From positions 1 to 42,172 of the IMG/VR virus record IMGVR_UViG_3300034106_004416: a DNA stretch of 42,172 nt; one strand, written 5' to 3'. Shown piece by piece: positions 17,833-25,293 of the stretch. Made by a program: the position numbers and the translations under genes. Under the pieces are notes generated by a model, which saw nothing but the letters and a program-made list of their open reading frames with translations, did not search any database and was not told the origin of the DNA. How positions within the stretch are numbered: position 1 is the stretch's first letter; the number at the start of each line of letters is the position of its first letter. The DNA comes from a virus.

Positions 17833-18103
17833 AATGATTGTTGATTCGTGCTCTTAAAGCATTAATAACCGATAATACAGTCTTTTGATTCAAATACAAG
17901 GTATTTAATTCCTTTTCCAATTTTTTCTTATCGTCATCAATACTAACAAGAATTGCGTTTTTATATTCTTCCAATTTATAACTTAAATAAAAAGAATGTA
18001 ACGCCAACCACATTACTGCGAATGGCGTTACACTCTGAAACTTAAGTGATAATGAAAATAATACTACATTAATTATTATGACAACTATTGATTTAATATT
18101 CAT
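17744..18103 (-). CDS. membrane protein with C-terminal coiled coil
   Basis: A 119-residue protein of unknown function. A membrane helix spans about residues 4-20 and a second hydrophobic stretch about 26-43, followed by a charged coiled-coil-like segment (about 50-90, rich in Lys, Glu and Leu) and a basic C-terminal tail. This topology fits small phage inner-membrane proteins such as holin or spanin-type factors, but no specific signature is seen. The start overlaps the 49-residue basic ORF by 11 bases and the end overlaps the gp62-like gene by 89 bases in another frame. That long overlap leaves some doubt about where either protein begins or ends. Confidence 0.55.
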   Translation of the reverse strand: MNIKSIVVIIINVVLFSLSLKFQSVTPFAVMWLALHSFYLSYKLEEYKNAILVSIDDDKKKLEKELNTLYLNQKTVLSVINALRARINNHYGKTQKTKNPSLKERFKSIERRDAELNEE

Positions 18104-18242
18104 TATCTACTTCATCTTGGTAATTTCTTACCTTCCCTCCTTTATTTAAATATGGTTTATTTACCTTTGACAATTTTTTATTTTTTTTAAACTTAGAACT
18201 CTTGGTTCTAAATTCATTGTCTCTTCTAAATGTCTTTCCCAT
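18093..18242 (-). CDS. very small basic protein, 49 residues
   Basis: A short reading frame beginning MGKTFRRDNEF and ending DNEY. It is very Lys/Arg-rich in its first 40 residues, with an acidic last eight. It fills the otherwise empty space between two neighbours: the start lies 14 bases after the stop of the gene at 18257 and the end overlaps the following start by 11 bases. The basic body suggests nucleic-acid or ribosome contact, but nothing identifies it. I accept it because of exact packing and gene-like composition; it could still be a chance frame. Confidence 0.45.
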   Translation of the reverse strand: MGKTFRRDNEFRTKSSKFKKNKKLSKVNKPYLNKGGKVRNYQDEVDNEY

Positions 18243-18256
18243 ACTCAAACCAAAGA

Positions 18257-18466
18257 TTACTTAACTCGGGAAGCAGTAGCAAGAACCTTGCGTAGTGCCT
18301 TAACTTGACGGCCATTCAAATCAATACGAGTCTTACCATTACGAATAGTCAAACGAGTACCAGCTCGCTTGGTTCCAGCAAATGGATACGAGATGAATGT
18401 TTCTACCTTAGCAGCACTATTATATACGAAGTTAGTCTGCATCTTGTTGTTTTTACGAATAATCAT
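18257..18466 (-). CDS. small basic protein, probably early and strongly expressed
   Basis: A 69-residue basic protein of unknown function, with RAGTRLTIRNGKTRIDLNG in the middle and a Lys/Arg-rich C-terminal helix (RQVKALRKVLATASRVK). It could form a small beta-rich nucleic-acid-binding fold, but no family is recognised. Upstream lies a strong promoter (TTGACA-17-TAAAGT) followed 8 bases later by a stem-loop and an A/T-rich leader nearly free of structure, the same layout as at the gene starting at 21787. This suggests high expression soon after infection. Its codons are noticeably less AT-biased than those of its neighbours. Confidence 0.65.
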   Translation of the reverse strand: MIIRKNNKMQTNFVYNSAAKVETFISYPFAGTKRAGTRLTIRNGKTRIDLNGRQVKALRKVLATASRVK

Positions 18467-18501
18467 AACTTTATTTATTTTATTTATTTGTTTTATATTT
18501 C

Positions 18502-18519
18502 GTTAGTTTCATTACTAAC
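18502..18519 (-). promoter_or_regulatory. 5'-terminal stem-loop of the 69-residue gene mRNA
   Basis: GTTAGT and ACTAAC are separated by 6 bases and directly follow the promoter, so the RNA would start in or just before the stem. An A/T-rich leader with AAATA repeats and almost no G or C follows up to the start at 18466. Possibly an RNA-stability element. Confidence 0.55.
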
Positions 18520-18527
18520 TTGAAATT

Positions 18528-18556
18528 ACTTTACACCATGTTCACTATTTTGTCAA
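18528..18556 (-). promoter_or_regulatory. sigma70-type promoter for the 69-residue gene
   Basis: On the minus strand TTGACA (18556-18551) and TAAAGT (18533-18528) are 17 bases apart. Eight bases after the -10, close to the expected transcript start, a stem-loop begins. This architecture repeats at 21843-21871. Confidence 0.72.
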
Positions 18557-18567
18557 CATCTTTTTAA

Positions 18568-19482
18568 TTATAATTTGAATTCTTTTTCAAACCGTTCAAT
18601 TGCATAATCCTTAGCCTTGAATTCAAATTCAAAGTCAACATCATCTACACCTACATATTCTTCAGGAATACTGCGTACATAGTCACCATGCGCACGTGGA
18701 TTTTTATTGGTAAGATCATTGTCACTAAAATGAAAAAGTGGCCGATACTTACCCCAAGTAGACATAGACAACTTTACCGCTTCTTTAGCAGATAATTTGC
18801 CTGGGTTACAACGAAAATGAAGATTGTCATGCGTGATGGGAATACCAGTATTTAAATAAATTAAATCATACAATTCATCTACTTTCCAACTGTTAGGTTT
18901 GTCTTCATTCTCAAGTACCAAACGAGACTTTACATTAACAGGTAAATCATTGTATACATCAATGAACCGTTTAGCTATATCTTTAGTACCACCTTTGTAA
19001 CAATTCATATGAATATTCATTGGAGCTTCGTATGATTGCGGTAAACCAAACAAATCCATAATTGTAGCATGATTTTTCAGTTCAATAATAGACTTTTCTA
19101 CTACAGATTTCGTAGCACTTGCAGGTACAACAAATTGATCGGGATGTGTACTACATCGTAAATTATTCTTTTTGATAATATCTGCACCACGCTTGAATTC
19201 GGCATAAATACGATCTTTATCAGGAAGAACATCAAATGAAAGATTAGCTTCTGGCAAAGTAGCCAATGGAAACAAGTCACTACTAATTCTATAATTCCAA
19301 CCTTTACTTGCACAAAATGCAAATGTATTCACCGCAACATGTACATTATTAAGAGTTCGTTGTGAAACAGTAGATAAAGCATTTTTGCGTTCCAATGTCA
19401 AGAACCTAGTCTTGGTCATGGTATTAGCTTTATAACCTTTTTCTTGAAGTTGAAGAGAAATACAACACAATGATTTTTTCAT
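18568..19482 (-). CDS. uvsE: UV-damage endonuclease (UvdE/UvsE)
   Basis: TIM-barrel nuclease that nicks DNA 5' to UV photoproducts and other lesions, starting an alternative excision repair. The start (LCCISLQLQEKGYKANTMTK) and the following TLNNVHVAVNTFAFCASKGWNYRISSDLFPLATLP are typical. CSTHPDQFVVPAS near residues 109-121 holds metal-binding His, and LVLENEDKPNSW, ITHDNLHF and PLFHFSDND follow with the other metal ligands. Length, 304 residues, is standard. It has its own TTGACA-17-TAAGGT promoter with the start codon only 7 bases beyond the -10, so the mRNA may be leaderless. In a phage it would repair virion DNA damaged by sunlight. Confidence 0.92.
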   Translation of the reverse strand: MKKSLCCISLQLQEKGYKANTMTKTRFLTLERKNALSTVSQRTLNNVHVAVNTFAFCASKGWNYRISSDLFPLATLPEANLSFDVLPDKDRIYAEFKRGADIIKKNNLRCSTHPDQFVVPASATKSVVEKSIIELKNHATIMDLFGLPQSYEAPMNIHMNCYKGGTKDIAKRFIDVYNDLPVNVKSRLVLENEDKPNSWKVDELYDLIYLNTGIPITHDNLHFRCNPGKLSAKEAVKLSMSTWGKYRPLFHFSDNDLTNKNPRAHGDYVRSIPEEYVGVDDVDFEFEFKAKDYAIERFEKEFKL

Positions 19483-19489
19483 TGTTTAT

Positions 19490-19518
19490 ACCTTACCACA
19501 AAAATATAAAAATGTCAA
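19490..19518 (-). promoter_or_regulatory. promoter of the UV-damage endonuclease gene
   Basis: TTGACA (19518-19513) and TAAGGT (19495-19490) on the minus strand are 17 bases apart. Only 7 bases separate the -10 from the ATG at 19482, so transcription would begin at or next to the start codon (leaderless mRNA, inferred). Confidence 0.62.
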
Positions 19519-19522
19519 GAAC

Positions 19523-19903
19523 TTAATAGTAAGTATATGGAATTGGACAAGCAGCACAAGTACTATCAAATGGACAAGTATATCCCAAAAATTTCCAAGA
19601 CTTTTCAGTGGAAGAACTATTTTTAATCCAAGTAGCTTTTTTATTTATTCCGCTTGTAAGTAATCCACTTTTTGCATCTACTACGGTTTTGTAATAACTA
19701 GAAATATTAGTAAATTCAGTATCAGTATTTGTTCTGTACAATATATCTTTACCGTCTTTTATCAAGACTGTACCAATATCACCGTCGAAAATTCCATCAG
19801 GACTATCGTCCACATATGTACTGTCAGTTTGATTCAATGAATTAAAAGCTAATTTATTGATAAATTTAGGAAATCTATTATCTTTGATAAAATTGACGAT
19901 CAT
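19523..19903 (-). CDS. unrecognised protein, 126 residues
   Basis: I do not recognise this protein. It is rich in Asp, Thr and Ser, with beta-strand-like stretches (GDIGTVLIKDGKDILYR near residues 41-57) and a Cys-rich end (YTCPFDSTCAACP near 109-121) that may bind a metal or make disulfides. The composition resembles small virion or tail-associated proteins more than enzymes. It follows the DUF4338-like gene by 20 bases that contain an AT-only TATATTTATATA tract. Whether it has its own promoter is unclear. Confidence 0.5.
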   Translation of the reverse strand: MIVNFIKDNRFPKFINKLAFNSLNQTDSTYVDDSPDGIFDGDIGTVLIKDGKDILYRTNTDTEFTNISSYYKTVVDAKSGLLTSGINKKATWIKNSSSTEKSWKFLGYTCPFDSTCAACPIPYTYY

Positions 19904-19922
19904 TTGTTATATAAATATATAA

Positions 19923-21104
19923 CTATCGTCCAACTTCATTAAAAAACTTTGATTTAGCTTCATCATATGTCATTCCCATCATTTTGTTATAATATAGAAT
20001 GTCGGATTTAATATTACCCTCGCCATGAAGTTTTTTATATCTTTCTATAGCTTTTGGTTTCCACCAGTCCAAAACACCTTGTACATCCTTCTTAAACAAT
20101 TCCTTTAACTTCAAATCCTTTTCAGTTATCTTATTTTGTAAGAATTCTTTGGTGTTTTCATAAAAACAACTATAGTATACTCCTCTTTCATATCCATGAG
20201 TATAATCACTTGATTTAATTCCTAGTGTCTGGAATATCATATTAATAACCCTAGTCTTTGCACCAGTAACAGGTCCACTAACACCTTCTTTTTGGGTCAT
20301 TGCTTTATTATACTGTTCTGTTCTATTATCTTTTATCCATTGATGCCATACTTCATATACACTATCATCTGGTTTAATCATCATCTTACCAGTACTTGAC
20401 CCACACTTATGCCACCATTTAAGACTATTATACATACTATAACTACCATACAATGATGTGGTAGTCATGCCAACCAATTCTTCATCATATAGTTTCTTCC
20501 AAATTTCTCTGGTTTTGGATGTAGTAATCAATGCAGCTACTAACTTACCACCCAAGAAATTATAACCAAATGGTTGAGTACTCATAATACAACTACCAAT
20601 TGCACTGTGTACCAATCGTTTATCCTTTAATTTATTATCAGCAGTCCATCCAATATAATCGTCTCTATCAGTAATTACAATAACATCACTGGATATACTT
20701 ACCGCACCCAAATATCGTGGATTATCCACATTACCATCAGTAATCAACAATTTAATGAATCTACCTGGTGTTTGTGCATACTCCATAGTATGACAAAATA
20801 ACCTCAACATCAACCAATCGTGTTCATATGGACTTCCAGCAGTTACATGAACAATAGTTGGATTCAAATTTTCTAATTCCTTGATCGTCAAATCTACATT
20901 GGTAATATCAGTAGGAGTCCATATCTTAGCTTTAACAACACCAGATTTATTTAAATAATCTTTATAAGTTTGTACTTCCACCCACTTCTTATAAAATGTC
21001 TGTTCTTCAGCAGACATACTCTTCAAATAATCAATGTTTTTGATAAACTTAGATTTCTCCAGTTCAAATTCAAACTCACCAGCATCAAAAAATTCGTTTC
21101 CCAT
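19923..21104 (-). CDS. DUF4338/DruA-like protein
   Basis: A 393-residue protein that looks related to the DUF4338 family, which includes DruA of the Druantia anti-phage system. The conserved core runs from about residue 130 to 240: RYLGAVSISSDV, DRDDYIGW, a Leu/Arg helix, QPFGYNFLGGKLVAAL, then a helix with W...Y, VGMTTTSLYGSYSMYN and WWHKCGSSTGK. The order (sheet, RD..IGW, hydrophobic helix with Leu/Ala, W..Y, Thr/Ser pair, G..Y, G..G) matches the family as I remember it. The biochemical activity of the family is unknown to me. It is next to a UV-repair gene and an unrecognised small gene, without other Druantia components (no DruE-type helicase). Confidence 0.6.
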   Translation of the reverse strand: MGNEFFDAGEFEFELEKSKFIKNIDYLKSMSAEEQTFYKKWVEVQTYKDYLNKSGVVKAKIWTPTDITNVDLTIKELENLNPTIVHVTAGSPYEHDWLMLRLFCHTMEYAQTPGRFIKLLITDGNVDNPRYLGAVSISSDVIVITDRDDYIGWTADNKLKDKRLVHSAIGSCIMSTQPFGYNFLGGKLVAALITTSKTREIWKKLYDEELVGMTTTSLYGSYSMYNSLKWWHKCGSSTGKMMIKPDDSVYEVWHQWIKDNRTEQYNKAMTQKEGVSGPVTGAKTRVINMIFQTLGIKSSDYTHGYERGVYYSCFYENTKEFLQNKITEKDLKLKELFKKDVQGVLDWWKPKAIERYKKLHGEGNIKSDILYYNKMMGMTYDEAKSKFFNEVGR

Positions 21105-21117
21105 ATTTATATTTAGT

Positions 21118-21351
21118 ATGACATTTAAAAAACCAGATCCAACTCAAAAAATATACCACTATATTGAGATAGATTCAACAACAATCGCTCTGTATGATAG
21201 TTTAATGGATCAACCAATATCATACGGCAGTAAAGTCAAAATTCAAGTGGATATAAATAAATTGTTACCCAAAGATATAACTATCTACTATTATACCCTA
21301 AAACAATTAATAAAATTAAAACCAATAAAACCATATATAGGTAAAAAATAA
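21118..21351 (+). CDS. small plus-strand protein, unrecognised
   Basis: A 77-residue protein that starts MTFKKPDPTQKIY at the ATG at 21118, the only plus-strand gene within the long minus-strand half. I reject an upstream in-frame start at 21034 because it lies inside the divergent DUF4338-like gene. The protein has a beta-rich appearance (YHYIEIDSTTIALYD, SKVKIQVDINK, DITIYYYTLK) and a Lys/Pro-rich end. It ends at the first arm of a bidirectional terminator, which supports it as a real transcription unit. It is divergently arranged with the DUF4338-like gene, separated by only 13 AT-rich bases. Function unknown. Confidence 0.6.
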   Translation: MTFKKPDPTQKIYHYIEIDSTTIALYDSLMDQPISYGSKVKIQVDINKLLPKDITIYYYTLKQLIKLKPIKPYIGKK

Positions 21352-21385
21352 TGCCGTATGAATACACAAAGTACCCACACGGCAT
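21351..21385. terminator. bidirectional terminator
   Basis: ATGCCGT (21351-21357) and ACGGCAT (21379-21385) form a stem that can extend by two base pairs past one mismatch. T-runs follow on both strands (TTTTT on plus; ATTATTTTTT on minus). It lies between the convergent genes ending at 21351 and 21404. Confidence 0.75.
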
Positions 21386-21403
21386 TTTTATGTATCTTAC
21401 AGA

Positions 21404-21787
21404 TTAAGCAACTACTTCGTTAGTCTTTGACTCAGTTACGGTTTCATGTCCAGATGTATCAGTCTCAGCCTTAACATCAAGAACATTTACGGTGTTATAC
21501 TTGTCAACAAGCACAACACCAGCAGAACGAGCTGATGTAATCGCTGCTTCAGTTACTGGACTCATTGCGAAAGCAAGCTTAGGACGACCCTTACCACCAT
21601 GTACAGTTCCAATTTGGGTTACAACACCCTCATCAAGAGCATTCTTCAAACGAACTCGTAGTGTAATCGCAATAAAATCCTTATTGAGATTTGTCAACTC
21701 ACTTACACCAAAGTAAGTGTCGTTTGATGGCCAGGTTACAGTTAGGTTTGTCTTGTTCTTGCGGTCTGTCTTCTTAGTATTACTCAT
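21404..21787 (-). CDS. putative winged-helix DNA-binding protein
   Basis: A 127-residue protein that may carry a winged-helix fold in its centre: a helix pair (FGVSELTNLNKDFIAITLR, then LKNALDEG, residues about 26-54), followed by two strands linked by a basic wing (VVTQIGTVHGGKGRPKLAFA, about 55-74) that includes a GRPK minor-groove-type motif. The C-terminal 25 residues are Thr/Glu-rich and probably disordered. Its own TTGACA-17-TAAAGT promoter, a 5' stem-loop, an A-rich leader and a terminator just behind it indicate a single-gene transcript, probably abundant. A regulator or a DNA-coating protein are both possible; assignment is by fold impression only. Confidence 0.55.
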   Translation of the reverse strand: MSNTKKTDRKNKTNLTVTWPSNDTYFGVSELTNLNKDFIAITLRVRLKNALDEGVVTQIGTVHGGKGRPKLAFAMSPVTEAAITSARSAGVVLVDKYNTVNVLDVKAETDTSGHETVTESKTNEVVA

Positions 21788-21819
21788 ATATTTAGTTTTA
21801 TTTTTTGTTTATGTTTAAC

Positions 21820-21834
21820 GGTTGAATCTCAACC
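21820..21834 (-). promoter_or_regulatory. 5'-terminal stem-loop of the winged-helix gene mRNA
   Basis: GGTTGA and TCAACC with a 3-base loop begin 8 bases downstream of the -10 box, as at 18519. A G-poor, A-rich leader continues to the start at 21787. It could be an RNA-stabilising 5' hairpin or an operator. Confidence 0.58.
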
Positions 21835-21842
21835 TTGTAAAT

Positions 21843-21871
21843 ACTTTATATTATATCCTCCAAAATGTCAA
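21843..21871 (-). promoter_or_regulatory. promoter of the winged-helix gene
   Basis: TTGACA (21871-21866) and TAAAGT (21848-21843) on the minus strand, 17 bases apart. The -35 box overlaps the stop codon of the VWA gene. It has the same -10 sequence as the promoter at 18528. Confidence 0.75.
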
Positions 21872-23874
21872 TGACTTTTTTCAAGAAACATTTTGTTCAT
21901 CGTCTTGGCAACCTGTAATAGATTGTTTGGATTGATGAATGACGCATTTGTTCCATACATTTTCTTAAACAACTCTACAGAGTTTGGATTAACATAATCA
22001 TTGCACTTAATAAAATAACTCAAAACAGAATATCCTTGACTCTTGATTTTTGTTACCTGTTTCTTGGTATGAAGAGCAGCAGATTCTTGACTATAGCTAA
22101 TACGATCACCATTCTGTGTTGTATAGTTCATAGCTGGTTCACCATCACTGAAATTCAGAAAATAATAATCTGACTCAATAGATGTCTCTGGTAAATGTTT
22201 CATAATTGCTTCATATGACAATCCTTCTGGAGTAGATCCATTTGGATACAAATATGGAAACAATGACTTAATTTTACTGATCTTATCCACAGCAGAATCA
22301 TATCCAATAATCACATAAGGATTAGAAGAACAATTACTGTTACTAGAATTAAATGTAGTTCTAAATGATACGGTAACCCTTAGATTATCAATCATAGAAG
22401 CAGCCTTACAAATAGCCACAACACTAGTAATAGCTTTTGTCCATTTGTCTCCTCTCATGCTTGAACTTGCATCTACAGAAATATGAATATATGAATGTTT
22501 ATACTTTGAAACATCAATTGTATGAAATACATTTTCATTGTCAAAAGACAGTTCAGATAAAATTCTGCGGTCAATCTTACCAATAGGCTTACGCATATAC
22601 TTGGTATTATTAACCTCATTACGAATCTGTAGTTTACGACCAAGAGCCGCACCCATTACCAATCCAGCATTTACAGCCTTTTGGTTGTCTTGATTAAGAA
22701 CAGCAGTAGAATCATAACGGCCAATGTGATGATTGTATACAACATATTTCAATGGAAATACATCAGTCTCAACCAATTCTTTGGTCAATTTAGTTACAAG
22801 AATAGTATCAACACTGTAGTATCCGTCTGATTTAAGATAATCAGAACCACTCTTTACCAGTGTCATTCCACTCTGTTCAATTGCATCAAGAATCTTCTTC
22901 TCCTTTTTATTAACTCTCTTCTTCTTAATATTACCGTTCAAGAAATCTTTCTGTTTCTGAATAGCTTTCTTGATTTGTTTATTTTTACTCTCTGATACTT
23001 CAGGATCAAAACTACTATCATTCTTTACATCATTTGGCACTGGATCTGTATTTTTTCCACCCAATGCATCATCTACTGATTCTCCTTCTCCATTTAATCC
23101 ATCTTCTGATGGACCATTATCTTTCTTTTTATGTTCAGTAATGTTACTAAGAATGATTTTAGCTACTTCCATAGCAACATTCAAACGGTCTTTTGGTGTA
23201 GACAACCTTTGAATATTAGACAGGTTAATTACTTTAGCAATATCACGCAACCCAGGCAATGCATCCAAATCAGTATGTTCATTTGTAAAGTTAATCATAC
23301 GAGTTTCATAACTTTCAATACAAGGCACACGATAAAGATTGCTCTTTAACATCACTTTAATCTTTGGACTATCAAAAAACTTCTCATACAACGCCAAATA
23401 ATATCCACGATAGCCTGGAGCATTGTTATATACATACCAATCAATATAACGGTCTTCTACATAATTAAGACAGGTCTTGACCAAGACAGCTACTTCATCT
23501 TTACTAACTTGAAGTGGTTGTGCCAAATCATAAAGACTACGATCAACCTTTGTCCAAATAGTCTTAATCAAATCAAAATCAGACAATACAACATGACTAC
23601 CTTCATGCAGTGCAAGTCCTACAGCAGGATCAAAATCAGATTTATCCAGAATATCTGCGGACAAATATACAGTCTTACCATCAGTACAATTATCTTTACC
23701 TTCAGAACTAAAATAAACAGGAATAGACTTGCCTGTCAAAATATTGACGAAGTTACTTACAGCACGGCGTGCTACAGCCAACTTAATTAGATTGAAGTTT
23801 ACAGATGAACCTACATCAATATCATCTTGATAGATGTCATCATCATCCAACCAATAATCACTGTAATTACTCAT
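21868..23874 (-). CDS. VWA-domain protein with N-terminal HExxH metallopeptidase-like region
   Basis: A 668-residue partner of the neighbouring AAA+ ATPase. The N-terminal part has a zinc-peptidase-like motif ALHEGSHVVLSD (H90-E91-x2-H94), with LNYVEDRYID near 137-146 as a possible third-ligand helix. The middle (about 250-330) is a charged, low-complexity linker. The C-terminal domain is a von Willebrand factor A domain with the MIDAS motif VDASSS (D468, S470, S472) and NFSDGEP later. MoxR ATPases commonly work with VWA proteins as metal-insertion or remodelling chaperones (CobS/CobT, RavA/ViaA). The fusion with an HExxH region suggests regulated proteolysis or target binding. The stop lies 31 bases before the -35-to-leader region of the next gene, whose -35 overlaps this gene's end. 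Confidence 0.82.
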   Translation of the reverse strand: MSNYSDYWLDDDDIYQDDIDVGSSVNFNLIKLAVARRAVSNFVNILTGKSIPVYFSSEGKDNCTDGKTVYLSADILDKSDFDPAVGLALHEGSHVVLSDFDLIKTIWTKVDRSLYDLAQPLQVSKDEVAVLVKTCLNYVEDRYIDWYVYNNAPGYRGYYLALYEKFFDSPKIKVMLKSNLYRVPCIESYETRMINFTNEHTDLDALPGLRDIAKVINLSNIQRLSTPKDRLNVAMEVAKIILSNITEHKKKDNGPSEDGLNGEGESVDDALGGKNTDPVPNDVKNDSSFDPEVSESKNKQIKKAIQKQKDFLNGNIKKKRVNKKEKKILDAIEQSGMTLVKSGSDYLKSDGYYSVDTILVTKLTKELVETDVFPLKYVVYNHHIGRYDSTAVLNQDNQKAVNAGLVMGAALGRKLQIRNEVNNTKYMRKPIGKIDRRILSELSFDNENVFHTIDVSKYKHSYIHISVDASSSMRGDKWTKAITSVVAICKAASMIDNLRVTVSFRTTFNSSNSNCSSNPYVIIGYDSAVDKISKIKSLFPYLYPNGSTPEGLSYEAIMKHLPETSIESDYYFLNFSDGEPAMNYTTQNGDRISYSQESAALHTKKQVTKIKSQGYSVLSYFIKCNDYVNPNSVELFKKMYGTNASFINPNNLLQVAKTMNKMFLEKSH

Positions 23875-23905
23875 ATATTTTGACAGGCAATGTTTTGTTT
23901 ATTTA

Positions 23906-24877
23906 TTAGAACGGAGGTTGTTCTAGTGACTTAGCCAACGGATCTGAAAACAACTTGTCCTTAGTTTCAACCTTGACATACTTTTGAACCAATTGTTTTA
24001 CATATGTCCGTTCACTGTCCATACCTCCTTCAACCGCAAAGTTAGGATAAATGGCAGTCTCAGCAATTTCAAGTAAATTAAATCCATCCAAGATCAATTC
24101 TGAAATCTCAACGGTTGACCGAGTTGGAATAAAATTACTCAACTTGCTATCTTCATTCTTGACTTGATCACGGGTATGAACAGCAATTTCAACAACCGCA
24201 TTCAAAATATCAAGATGACCAACATCAGAAATATTGAAACGGTTCTTTAGATAATTGAACTCTACTTCTTTACTCAACGGACTCATTTCCAACTTGACAG
24301 GAAAACGGCTCATCAAAGCACGGTCCATAACACGGGTAGAAGTATACTCATTACCAATGTTAGCCGTACCAATGAAACATACACCTTCAGCTACACTAAC
24401 CACTTCACTGTCCTTCTTTTCATCCAAACGAAGATATCGTTGGAGATCGTCCAGAACTGTCATCAACACATTCCAAGCATCGTGATGAGCACGGCTAACT
24501 TCATCCATCAAGATAACAGCATTGGGAGTCTTAATAGCCTTAACGAATGCGGATTCATTGAAGTAAGTACCAGTATTCTTATCATAATGGGTATTACCAA
24601 TAAGAGCACTACGAGCATCTTGAGTAGCACCAAGATTGAAATAAAAGTAAGGTCGTTCTAGAGCCTTAGCTACAGTTTGTGCTGCCAATGTCTTACCGCA
24701 TCCAGTAGGACCAACGATTAGAATGTTCTTGCCACGCATTACACTGCGTACAAGATACTTCCACTTAATTGAATCCATCACCAAAGAGGATGGTTTCAAC
24801 TTGTCACAGTCCTTGATGAAGGACTTAACTTGAGCTGCGTCAACGGTTACAAGTTTCAGAGATGATTTATTCTTCAT
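23906..24877 (-). CDS. MoxR-type AAA+ ATPase (CobS-like)
   Basis: A 323-residue AAA+ ATPase of the MoxR/CobS kind. Walker A GPTGCGKT lies at residues 56-63, Walker B VILMDEVSRA near 120-129, sensor 1 in GTANIGNEY near 170-178, and an arginine finger region DRALMSRFPVKLEMSP near 183-198. The C-terminal lid contains FIPTRSTVEIS. It would form a hexamer and act on a substrate with the VWA protein encoded 31 bases downstream. A promoter (TTGACG-17-TAGAGT) lies 12 bases upstream of the ATG, so the two genes should share one transcript. Cyanophages carry a related cobS gene, but here the VWA partner is present as well and no cobalamin genes are seen. Confidence 0.88.
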   Translation of the reverse strand: MKNKSSLKLVTVDAAQVKSFIKDCDKLKPSSLVMDSIKWKYLVRSVMRGKNILIVGPTGCGKTLAAQTVAKALERPYFYFNLGATQDARSALIGNTHYDKNTGTYFNESAFVKAIKTPNAVILMDEVSRAHHDAWNVLMTVLDDLQRYLRLDEKKDSEVVSVAEGVCFIGTANIGNEYTSTRVMDRALMSRFPVKLEMSPLSKEVEFNYLKNRFNISDVGHLDILNAVVEIAVHTRDQVKNEDSKLSNFIPTRSTVEISELILDGFNLLEIAETAIYPNFAVEGGMDSERTYVKQLVQKYVKVETKDKLFSDPLAKSLEQPPF

Positions 24878-24889
24878 ATTACAGAAGAC

Positions 24890-24918
24890 ACTCTACCACA
24901 GAGATTTTGAACCGTCAA
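24890..24918 (-). promoter_or_regulatory. promoter of the MoxR/VWA operon
   Basis: TTGACG (24918-24913) and TAGAGT (24895-24890) on the minus strand, spacer 17 bases, with TGTGG just before the -10 as in the UV-endonuclease promoter. Twelve bases separate the -10 from the ATG at 24877. Confidence 0.6.
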
Positions 24919-24931
24919 CTCCAAAATAAAA

Positions 24932-24957
24932 AAACTGCTAGTTTGACCTAGCAGTTT
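24932..24957 (-). terminator. rho-independent terminator
   Basis: A perfect 10-bp stem (AAACTGCTAG/CTAGCAGTTT) with a 6-base loop, followed on the minus strand by a run of seven T. It ends the transcript of the secreted His-rich protein gene, whose stop is at 24975, and precedes the MoxR promoter. Confidence 0.88.
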
Positions 24958-24974
24958 CATGTTTAAACTTAATT

Positions 24975-25289
24975 TTAATGTCTATGCCAATGTCCGTGAT
25001 AATGTCCATGAACAACTACCACTGGTGCTGGTTGATAATAATAAACAGGTTGTGGAACATATACAACTTGTGGTGCTGGTACATATTGTACAACAGGAGC
25101 AGGTTGAACTACAACTGGTTGATTAACATATACAACTTGTGGTTGTGGAGGACATACAATCCTTTCAACTACATGAAGAGCAGCTACACCAGTAAGAACT
25201 TTACCAACTGTGGCCCACTCTCTGTCACCGGCTTTTACATTGGTAAGTGCTACAAATGCAGCCAAACCCAATGCGATTTTATTTTTCAT
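24975..25289 (-). CDS. secreted Pro/Val/Tyr-rich protein with His-rich tail
   Basis: A 104-residue exported protein. A signal peptide is evident (MKNKIALGLAAFVALTNVKA, cleavage probably after Ala20). The mature part has a short helix with a Cys (VERIVCPPQP), then imperfect repeats of the type PxPVVxYVPxP (about residues 48-92), and ends in HGHYHGHWHRH, which could bind metal or be pH-sensitive. Similar low-complexity proteins occur in bacterial genomes, so this may be host-derived. A strong terminator follows it at 24932-24957. It begins 4 bases after the stop of the upstream gene, so it is probably expressed with it. Possible roles, cell-envelope attachment or envelope change during infection, are speculation. 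Confidence 0.65.
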   Translation of the reverse strand: MKNKIALGLAAFVALTNVKAGDREWATVGKVLTGVAALHVVERIVCPPQPQVVYVNQPVVVQPAPVVQYVPAPQVVYVPQPVYYYQPAPVVVVHGHYHGHWHRH

Positions 25290-25293
25290 ATAT

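Noticed and set aside
21034-21117. N-terminal extension of the small plus-strand gene
   Set aside because: It would run through the divergent DUF4338-like coding start and promoter space; the ATG at 21118 is better placed.
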